Source of the DNA: Cryptomeria japonica
Lineage: Eukaryota > Streptophyta > Pinopsida > Cupressales > Cupressaceae
Direction: 5' to 3'
Assembly (NCBI RefSeq): GCF_030272615.1
Contig: NC_081415.1
Span: 631,703,041 to 631,767,040, forward strand
DNA: 64,000 nucleotides
The position numbers and the translations under genes were made by a program. The notes under the pieces were generated by a model that made no database searches, had not been told where the DNA came from, and saw only the letters and a list, made by a program, of their open reading frames with translations. Below are positions 55,951 through 64,000 of the stretch, one piece after another. How positions within the stretch are numbered: the stretch's first letter is position 1; each line of letters begins with the position of its first letter.

Positions 55951-58900
55951 GCGTGCCCACGACTAAATTCAATGGTCGGTTGGTGTTTACATTGTAATTT
56001 ATCTTTTAACTTACCCTCATATTTTCCTAAATGATGTGTTAACCATGTTCCTAAATGAACTTTTATTACAAGATAGATAATTCATGGTAAAACAGGGTTC
56101 ATTTATGCTATCTATAATATATTCAAATATACAAGTAGTGGTAGATAAAACGTAATCAACTTAATGTTCATCACCAACACAGTAATCAGAAATAAGGCAA
56201 AGAATAATATTTGAAGTAAATCTAAGTTAATATTATAATAATATAGAAAATGTGTATCAATTGTACATCAACAAATACATTATAGACATTAAGTTGTCAT
56301 ATTTTTGTTGAGAATGAGAAATTCAATGGTCATTTGATCATTCCTCTTGTTTGTCTCTTCATTTGTTGAGTGTTTCTTCATAATTGAAGAATTAAAAATT
56401 GTATAAAAGGATGAGTGCAAATTGTGTGGTGCATGAGAAAAACAATGAATAAAGATACTACCCACTTTCTTGTGGACGTAGTCTTTAATGATGAATCACA
56501 GAGTTATGTGTTCTTTTTTCACTAATTTTTTTTTAAAGTTTTGTTGTTTGATATTATTTTGTCTTCTCTTTAAACTCAACAATTATTGTCGGAGCTTAGC
56601 AGAAGCTTTGGGAAAAATTGTGAATGAATTGAAAAATGGAAGATGCAAATAAATGGAGGATTGAAAATTTTTAGAGAAAAACTTTGGAATGTGGAATCTA
56701 TAGTTGGAAGCTTTGTTCATGCAAAAAGACCTTACAATAACGTTGGAAGGAAAGGAAAAGAAGCTAACTACGATGTCCAATGAAGAGTTGGAGAAATTGG
56801 ACAAGAATGCAGTGGAAAAAATAATTATTTTCATCTCCAACAATGCATTGTTTAATGTTGCAATGGAGATGACAATGAAAGGTCTTTGGGAACATTTATC
56901 TAACATGTATTAAATGGCTCTTGCACCAAATAATTATTTTCTAATGAAGAAGTTGGTCAGTGCTACTAAAGAGGGTTAAAGCTAGAGGAGTCTAGAGATG
57001 AGAAGAAGAAAAGGTAGAATTTTAAAGATAACTTTGAGCCATTGTGTAAACCAATTCAAGATTTTTGCCAACTGCATTAAGAAGTTCATATTTTCTAATA
57101 GGGTGGTGGACTCTCCTTGTTGTTTGGTTATAATAGAATATGGATGGACTATAAACATGAAGATAATTATAAAGGCTTGGGATTTGAGGGATGAAATGCT
57201 TTGAAATTTAAAGAAAAAACACCTTAAGTTTGTGCAGTTTTATTGATTCTAACTTGATTTTTTTAAGAGTAGATAAGAAGATGAATTGCATGCCAAAATG
57301 ATCTTATGATTGTTTTAAGGCTATGAATTTGACCTAAATAGTTGTTAATAATAGATTGGTAAGTACATTGGTGAAGCTTTGAATACTACTTAAATGAATA
57401 AGAGCATGAGAACACCATCTAGGTTATATCCAAGAGAAAAAAATTATTGGCACGTATACTTTAGCATGCATGTTTCATGTAGATTTTCATGTATACTAAA
57501 TTAGAGGTAAAATATAGGTTAAAAATATGCATACTTCATGCCTTTTGACTCTTTGTTTTAGAATCACCTTGGATATGCCAATAAATATGCTAGGTTTGTA
57601 ATCAAGCTGGGTCAATTTGGTGCTAAATATGGCAAAAGTGCATAGAAATATTCCTCTTCCAATCACTCAAGCCTTTATCCATTTGTATATGGAATCATTC
57701 ATCATTCACACATCCCATATTAAATTTCACTTGTAGCTAGGTGGGATTATTGATGTGATTATTACATTTGTAGCTAGATGAAACTATTTGATTATGTAGC
57801 TAGATGGGATTATTGGGGTGATGTTATCCCTCATTTAAAAAAAAATAATTACTATGTATATGAAGGCTAAAATGTCTTGAATTTAGCTATTGTTTCGTTA
57901 ACTTGCACACCAAAATCACCTAAATTAGGATGTATGTATTCATATTTAAAGATATGTCATAGGACCCTAAGGTTATATGATGTAAAAAGGATAATTTTAA
58001 AAAACATAGATTATTAGTATTCATTGCATATCATTCATTCAAATGATGTAAATTGTAAATGACACAAAACATAATAAATATTAGATGTCTATGATTATCC
58101 AAGAACTAATATTACATGACTCTTTATTTTAGACATGTTGTATCATATGTGTCTTCTAATCTCGTGAACAATAATTAAAAAAAGGCAATTGACTAAGGTA
58201 TAAGGGGAAGTTAGTATATTTCCATACCCTAATATATAAAGTTATCAAAGGCATTATTGAACATCACAGGTCTGAGATCAAATATTATGCAAAGGAATTC
58301 AAGAATCACAAGTTTCAAATAAGGTCATGGATTTTGAAGTTCATTCTTTGCTAGTACAGTTTCATCTTGAGATTTAGAACACCAAATTTCAGTTGTCCAC
58401 AACTATGATTACATTTTCCAAATTCCTATCCTATATGTAGTTGATGTCTACTATAATACATCAACTACAATGTAAAGAAAAAGATAAGTAAACTCTTAGC
58501 CTTATTTCTCTATTACTCATGCTTTACAATTATATTAAACTCATTTAAATTTATTGATTTAGATGTAATTTTTTTAATTTATATTTTCTAAAATTTTTAT
58601 TGAGAGGAATTGATAGCTTAATCCAAGACGCGGAGCTTAGCTCTTTATAGTGAATATAAATAAACCCTTAACCTTATTTATTTGTTACTCATGTTGTACA
58701 ATTTATATTAAACCCATCTAAATTTATTGATCTAAATCTAATTATTTTTTTAATTTTTTTTTTTAATTATTTTTATTGACTTAATGATCTCGAGCTTAAA
58801 TCTTTATAGAGTGAGCACCTTCCTCTTCCATCATAACCTCTTGAACAATCTGACCCTCATCCACACCATGAACAAATGAAAAGTTGAACCCCTAACATGG

Positions 58901-58970
58901 ACTATCTAAAAGAGCAGTTAAATCAGAGAAGGCTAACCCACGAATCAATTTAGATATAATTTATTAGCAA
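55870..58970. repeat. Direct duplication of about 3 kb, copy A
   Basis: Collinear with 60,895-64,000: CTCTGAATTTCAATGAAAAC against CTCTGAATTCGATGAAAACA, GGTTCATTTATGCTATCTAT in both, and CCATGAACAAATGAAAAGTT against CCATGAACAAATAAAAAATT near the right ends. Its left edge overlaps the first coding bases of the BAHD pseudogene. It contains a Copia LTR/gag fossil and otherwise non-coding, AT-rich DNA. Confidence 0.8.
56306..57240 (+). mobile_element. Copia LTR and gag fossil, in duplication copy A
   Basis: A 276-bp LTR (56,306-56,581, TGTTGAG...CTCAACA) is followed by a degenerate primer-binding site and a gag-like stretch (MQKDLTITLEGKEKKLTTMS and FISNNALFNVAMEM). The UBN2-type pattern is typical of Copia gag. 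No pol and no 3' LTR were seen. Broken, with several interruptions. It was present before the 3-kb duplication because copy B holds the same fossil. Confidence 0.7.
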
Positions 58971-59360
58971 AATGACATATTGCAAACCTTGCTGATCACA
59001 TATTGTAGACCTAGCTGATCACATCTTGGAGACCTGCGTATTGATTTAAAAATATAATTAATGATGAATTTGCTGACTTGTTTGTCCCCAAAACTGTGGA
59101 TAAATTACAAAGACTTTAAGCAAAGAACATATCTGATTCTCAAATACGATGGGCGCATTCAGAAAACAGTATTATACAAAAACAATAATAACCTTTTATT
59201 ATATTCAACACACAGCAACAGCAATGGGTTATTTTACAATGTAATTCACACTAATAAACTCAAAGAAATAACGAATAAATGAAATCCCTCAGTGAGAAGA
59301 GAAACAGAAAAAACGCTCCATCTGCATAACAACTCAGCTATTGTCTTCCCAAAAATAAAT
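58971..59360. other. Intergenic DNA 3' of LEA_2 copy 3
   Basis: AT-rich, probably includes the 3' untranslated region of the gene to its right. A short repeated phrase GCTGATCACAT occurs at about 58,991 and 59,012. Confidence 0.4.
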
Positions 59361-60005
59361 CTATCTATCCACGTCCACTTTGCACTTCTTCCTCTGGAAG
59401 GTCGTTGCAGTCGTTTCATTCAGCGGCGCAGAGAATCGGCACTTCACTTTCAGCTTGTAATGACGGCTTTTAAATCCGCCCACCTTGAAACGAACACGAG
59501 ATCTCAATTTGACTTCCATGTCGACCACATCCCCTGTATTCGAAGACGACGACGACGCAGCAGAAAGAAAAACAGGACGCAAAATAGTGGTATTTTTATG
59601 GCCCTGATAAAATTCATGCAGCCCAGTGGCCGCAATACTTTGTTCTGCAGAAAAGGGAATCGCAAATGCATAGATGGTGTCATAATAGATGCCCATCCTT
59701 CTATTCCCATTCCGAACGGTCATATTCAAAGCGATAGTACTGTTGTTACTGAAATTAACATCGTCCACGTAGAATTTGGGCTTTGTTGGGCGCACGACTA
59801 ACCAGATAACAAGCGCTGCAACGCCGATGAGTATTACGAGGCCGATGATGAAATTTATAAGGAATTTTAAGAAACATGGCATTCCACGCCTTCGTTTGGG
59901 GAGTATGTAAGCTGCAGTGGGTGATGGAATTGGGGCTCCGTTTCCCCCTGCTGAATAGTACCCTCCATTGAAGGTCGGACCAGGTTTAGCGCCTTCGCCC
60001 ATCAA
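59361..60005 (-). CDS. NDR1/HIN1-like (LEA_2 domain) membrane protein, copy 3
   Basis: Intact intronless gene of 214 residues. Two ATGs lie in tandem (60,005 and 60,002); the second gives MGEGAKPGPT and matches copy 2, so it may be the real start. The polar N-terminus ends in KRRRGMPC. One membrane segment (about 44-71) leads into RPTKPKFYVD and the LEA_2 domain, with NNSTIALNMTVRN and YQGHKNTT conserved. A Ser-rich insert (SAASSSSSNTG) is specific to this copy. It is clearly more diverged than copies 1 and 2 are from each other, so its duplication is older. Expected at the plasma membrane with an outward-facing domain. Confidence 0.9.
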   Translation of the reverse strand: MMGEGAKPGPTFNGGYYSAGGNGAPIPSPTAAYILPKRRRGMPCFLKFLINFIIGLVILIGVAALVIWLVVRPTKPKFYVDDVNFSNNSTIALNMTVRNGNRRMGIYYDTIYAFAIPFSAEQSIAATGLHEFYQGHKNTTILRPVFLSAASSSSSNTGDVVDMEVKLRSRVRFKVGGFKSRHYKLKVKCRFSAPLNETTATTFQRKKCKVDVDR

Positions 60006-60250
60006 TTCTTTCTCTAAAACAAGATCAAATCTACCAGAAGAAATATAAGCCTTCGCTCAGAGTTGGATTCTAAATGTGTTTAGATAACAAAATGAAATCT
60101 TGCAGAAGAAAGATGTGAATATGTGGGAAAGGAATGGGGTATGGGGAGTAAATATAGGAGGGGTGAGGAAGTTTCTGCGTAGTTAAAAATGATGACCAAG
60201 TTTAGTTTTGGGACGCGGTTTCAACTTTGTACAACGCGGTTGGGCTGCTA
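60006..60250 (-). promoter_or_regulatory. Promoter region of LEA_2 copy 3
   Basis: Minus-strand TATA-like CTATATTTA at 60,149-60,157, about 150 bp above the start. The GAGGAAGTTTCTGCGTAGTT block (60,165-60,184) and a GGGACGCGGTTTCAAC phrase (about 60,211) match the order seen upstream of the other two genes. Confidence 0.5.
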
Positions 60251-60894
60251 ATGGAAACACCGTCGATTGATTGCGTGTGGGGAAGATTTTTCAGTGGCGT
60301 TCTTTATCGTAATTGCCTCATCTCAGACTTTATCTTCTCGCATTCCAGAATACTTATACGGGAAGGTTCTGTTATTGCCAGGTGGTTCGAATTTCATGGT
60401 TTTATGACTATTCTCACAACGGTTTCTCAATGTGTTTCCCATAAGATACTAGAATATATATTGAAATTAATAGAGAAGAGTTTCTTGACTTTTGGGTTAG
60501 CTCATTCAATTTCAGTTGTTATTTTAGGCAATTCAGATCGTGATCCATGTATTGATAAGAATCTGTTGTACATCGTTGAAAAGCTATCCATATCTCTGAA
60601 CTAATCTCTTTTCCAAGAATTTGTACCAGTGGATCGCTTTGCTCTTCACAAGGCAGTTTTTTTCTTAACCATAATTGTTTATGATTTTTTTTATAAAAGT
60701 TAAAAATTTTAATTGCTGCGGATATTCTTTAAGCTTCTCTCATCTTTCCTCTTTACTCTCATCTTTCCTATGTTAAATTTCCTTCTCTTACATCAGCGAC
60801 GCGACATCGAAAACTTATCACTTTGCACTTCATTAAAGGTCTGTGAGCGAAGATTTCTTCAGCATTTCAGAAGTTATTCGTACTTCGCCTCTAC
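60251..60894. other. Unresolved DNA upstream of LEA_2 copy 3
   Basis: A 125-codon plus-strand frame (60,227-60,604) begins inside the promoter of the LEA_2 gene. It has no recognised domain and no counterpart upstream of the other copies, so it is not called as a gene. Confidence 0.4.
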
Positions 60895-61443
60895 CATTCT
60901 CTGTAACATTAATCCGTGCCTTTTATCTCTGAATTCGATGAAAACATCAATTACTTGTTACACAAATATCAATGAAATCATCCATGCCCACGACTACATT
61001 CAATGGCCTTTATTTTTGGATTAAGGTTGGGGTGTACATTGTAATTTATCTTTTAGCTCACCCTCCCTCAGATTTTAGGAGGTTCTATATTAATGGCACC
61101 TCTCATATCCTTTTTTCTAGATTATATTCATGATTATTAGGCTTAAGAATCTCTTGTAAAATAAGTGGAAGTATAAATAATGTGTTAACCATGTCGCTAG
61201 ATGAACTTTTATTATAAAATAGATAATTCATGGGAAAAGAGGGTTCATTTATGCTATCTATAACACATTCAAATATACCACTATGGTACATTAAACGTTC
61301 ATCATTAGGTCAAAGAATAATTTTTGAATTAAATCTAAGTTAATAATATAATATAATATAATATAATAGAAAATGTGCATATCAATTATACATCAACAAA
61401 AATATCATAGATATTAAGTTGAATGATGAATATATCATATTTT

Positions 61444-62300
61444 TATTGAGAATGTGAAGTCTAATGGTTATATGATCATTCCTTTTCTATGTCTCTTCAT
61501 TTGCTAACTGTCTGTTCATATTTAAAGAGTTAAACATTTGCATAAATGACGAGGGTACATTATGTATGGTTTATGAGAAAAACAAAGAACAAAGATATTG
61601 CCCTACTTACCTGTGTATGTAGTCTTTAATGGTGAACCACAAGAGTTTATCGTGTTATGTATTATTTTTTTGTTCTCTTTTTTTTGTTTAGTTTTGATGT
61701 CACTTTATCTATTCTTTAAACTCAACAATTGCTATTAGAGCTTAGGAGAAGCTATGGAATTTTTTTTGAAGAAATTGAGGAAATATGGAAGAAGAAAATA
61801 AATGGAGAATTGAAAAGTTCTTAGGGGAAAACTTTGGAATGTGGAAGCTATAGCTAGTGCAAAAGGACCTTGCAATAGCATTGAAAGGAAAGGAAAAAAA
61901 ATCTAACTACAATGCTCGATGGGGAGTGGGAGAAATTGGACAAGAAGGTAGTGGCAACAATAGTTTTTTCTCTCTTCAATAATGTGTTGTTTAATGTTGC
62001 AATAGAGAAGATAGTGAAAGGTTTTTTGGAACATTTATCCAACATGTATCAAATGGATTTTGCATCAAATAAAGTTTTTCTAATGAAGAAGCTAGTGAGT
62101 GGTACTAAAGAGGGGTTAAATTTGGAAGAGTATGCGAATGAGAAGAAGAAAATGGAGGATTTGAAAGAAAAATCTGAGCTATTGTGTAAATCAGTTAAAG
62201 AGATTTTGGGTGATTGAGTTGAGAAGATCATAGTTTCTGATGATGTGGTGGACTCTTCTTATTGCTTGGTTATAAGAGAATATGGAATTATGAAGTTTCA
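61444..62300 (+). mobile_element. Copia LTR and gag fossil, in duplication copy B
   Basis: LTR at 61,444-61,727, then a primer-binding-like GCTATTAGAGCTTAGG and a gag stretch (EWEKLDKKVVATIVFSL, NVLFNVAIEKIVKG, SNKVFLMKKLVSGTKEG). It is somewhat better preserved than copy A. Gag only, no pol or 3' LTR seen, broken. Confidence 0.7.
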
Positions 62301-63124
62301 TGCCCTCAGGGGCAAATTTGGTATGTGAATTAAAGTAGAAGATTCTTAGTTGTTCAATTTTATTGATTTTGACTCTTTATTTTTGGGGGATCAAGAGTTG
62401 ATTGGAAGATGAAATGTCAAAATGATCTTATTATTTTTTTGTATAGCTATGAATTTGAGCTAAATGGTTGTTAATAATAGATTGGCAAGTAAGTTGGTAT
62501 ACCTTTGAATACTACTTGAATGAATAAGAGCATGAGAACACCATCTAGGTTATGTCCAAGTGACAAAATATACTTTAGCATGCATGTTTCAAGTAGATTT
62601 TAATGTATGCTAAATTAGAGAAAAAATATAGATTAAAAGTATGCATACTTCATGCCTTTTGACTTTTTGTTTAATAATCACATTAGATATGCCAATAGAT
62701 ATGCTAGTTTTGTAATCAAGTTGGGTCAATTTGGTATTGAATATGAAAAAAGCATAGAAATATTCCTTCTTCCAATCCCTAAAGCCTTTATTAATTTGTA
62801 TGTATCATCATTCATCAGTCCATGCATGCCATATTAGATTGCAGTTGTGATTATGTAGCTAAATGCAATTACTAATGTGATTTCATCCCTCATTTAAAAA
62901 AAAATGAATTCCTACACATGAAGGCTAAAATTTCTTAAATTTGGCTATTGTTCCATCAACTTGCACACCAAAATCACCTAAGTTAGGGTGTATAATTTCA
63001 TATATAAAGATATGTTATAGGACCAGGTAGTGTTATATGAAGTAAAAATGATAATTAAAAAAATCATAGATTATTAGTATTAATTGCATATCATTCATTA
63101 TATGATGTAAATGAAATATCAATT

Positions 63125-63525
63125 GTGTATGATTATCCAAGAATTAATATTGCACGAATCTTTATTTTAGGCATGTTGTATCATATTTGTCTTCTATTCT
63201 TGTGAACAACAATTAAATAGGGGAAGGTAACTAAGCTATAAGGGGAAGTTGGTATATATTCCCATACCCTAATATAAGAAGTTATCAAAGGCAATTTTGA
63301 ATATGACATGTCTAAGATCAAATATGTGTATGATTATCCAAGAATTAATATTGCATGAATCTTTATTTTAGGCATGTTGTATCATATTTGTCTTCTATTC
63401 TTGTGAACAACAATTAAATAGGGGAAGGTAACTAAGCTATAAGGGGAAGTTGGTATATATTCCCATACCCTAATATAAGAAGTTATCAAAGGCAATTTGA
63501 ATATGACATGTCTAAGATCAAATAT
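63125..63525. repeat. Recent 2 x 201-bp tandem duplication
   Basis: Units 63,125-63,325 and 63,326-63,525 differ by about two positions (GCACGAATC against GCATGAATC, and one T). The matching part of copy A (about 58,090-58,290) has a single unit, so this arose after the 3-kb duplication. Confidence 0.9.
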
Positions 63526-64000
63526 TTTGCAAAGGAAATTCAAGAATGACAAGCCTCGAATAAGATCTTGGATTTTGAAGCCCATTTTTTGATGGTACAA
63601 TTTCATCTTGAGATTTATAATGCCAAAATTCAGTTTTCTACAACTATCTATACATTTTCCAAATTCCTATTATATGTGTAATTGGTGTCTAAATAAACTC
63701 TCAACCTTACTTATTTGTTACTCATATTTTGTAATTTATATTAAATCCATCTTAAATTTTTGATTTAGATCTAATTACTTTTATTCAATTTTTAATTTTT
63801 ATTTTATTGAGAGAAATTGATAGTTTAATCCACCTATCTTAGTTCTTTATAGGACAAGCCCTACCAATGACTTGATCTGTAACAAAATTTCATCCACACC
63901 ATGAACAAATAAAAAATTGAGTCCATGACTTGAACTATCTAAAATAGCAATCAAAACCGAGTAAGCTAACCTAAGAATCAATTTACATCTAATTTATTGT

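Larger units (their letters stand above)
60895..64000. repeat. Direct duplication of about 3 kb, copy B
   Basis: Counterpart of 55,870-58,970 at an offset of about 5.0 kb; runs to the window edge. Its left edge still carries similarity to the 5' end of the BAHD exon 1 remnant, without the rest of that gene. Contains the matching Copia fossil and a recent 201-bp tandem duplication absent from copy A. Confidence 0.8.

Noticed and set aside
60227-60604. 125-codon plus-strand frame upstream of LEA_2 copy 3
   Set aside because: Overlaps the conserved promoter of that gene, has no recognised domain, and no similar frame exists upstream of the other copies.

Overview
The window looks like intergenic DNA of a gymnosperm, probably a conifer. 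It is AT-rich and gene-poor, it carries old and nested Ty1/Copia elements, and it contains a broken BAHD acyltransferase whose motifs ([29 protein letters not shown]) read like the Taxus taxane-acyltransferase group. That placement is an inference from remembered protein families, not a search result.

Left part (1-25.8 kb). Positions 1-1710 are a dense array of short palindromic modules, followed by polypurine DNA and a small element with inverted ends (2380-4017). The most unusual object is an interval of about 18.3 kb (7455-25808) bounded by imperfect 30-bp terminal inverted repeats. Inside it are subterminal GGTTCG/CGAACC motifs near both ends, a long palindromic satellite (8.54-10.24 kb), a decayed plus-strand gene of unknown function (10.5-12.5 kb), a 145-bp tandem repeat, and a five-exon minus-strand gene for a DDE-type transposase-like protein (24,661 down to 13,720). 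I read this as one large, dead, two-gene DNA transposon of a family I cannot name. A Copia element (16,771-23,511) sits inside intron 1 of the transposase gene and is flanked by an unusually long direct repeat of 23-26 bp.

Middle part (25.8-42 kb). Two intronless NDR1/HIN1-like (LEA_2) membrane-protein genes lie on the minus strand (31.9 and 39.3 kb). They belong to a tandem duplication of roughly 7 kb. A third promoter-like copy at 28.7 kb has no gene body. A Harbinger/Tourist-like MITE at 40.7-41.4 kb carries a tRNA-derived SINE inside it.

Right part (42-64 kb). One Copia element (plus strand, from 42,138) has had a second Copia element (minus strand, 43,061-49,741, GGCCC target duplication) inserted into its 5' LTR. 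Next come the BAHD pseudogene (54.4-55.95 kb), a third LEA_2 gene (59.4-60.0 kb), and two copies of a segment of about 3 kb (55.87-58.97 and 60.90-64.0 kb), each carrying the same Copia LTR/gag fossil.

The only genes that look intact are the three LEA_2 genes. They probably act at the plasma membrane. They share a TATA-like box and an upstream GAAG(C/T)TTCTGCGTA block, so they are probably co-regulated. Everything else recognisable is mobile or broken DNA.
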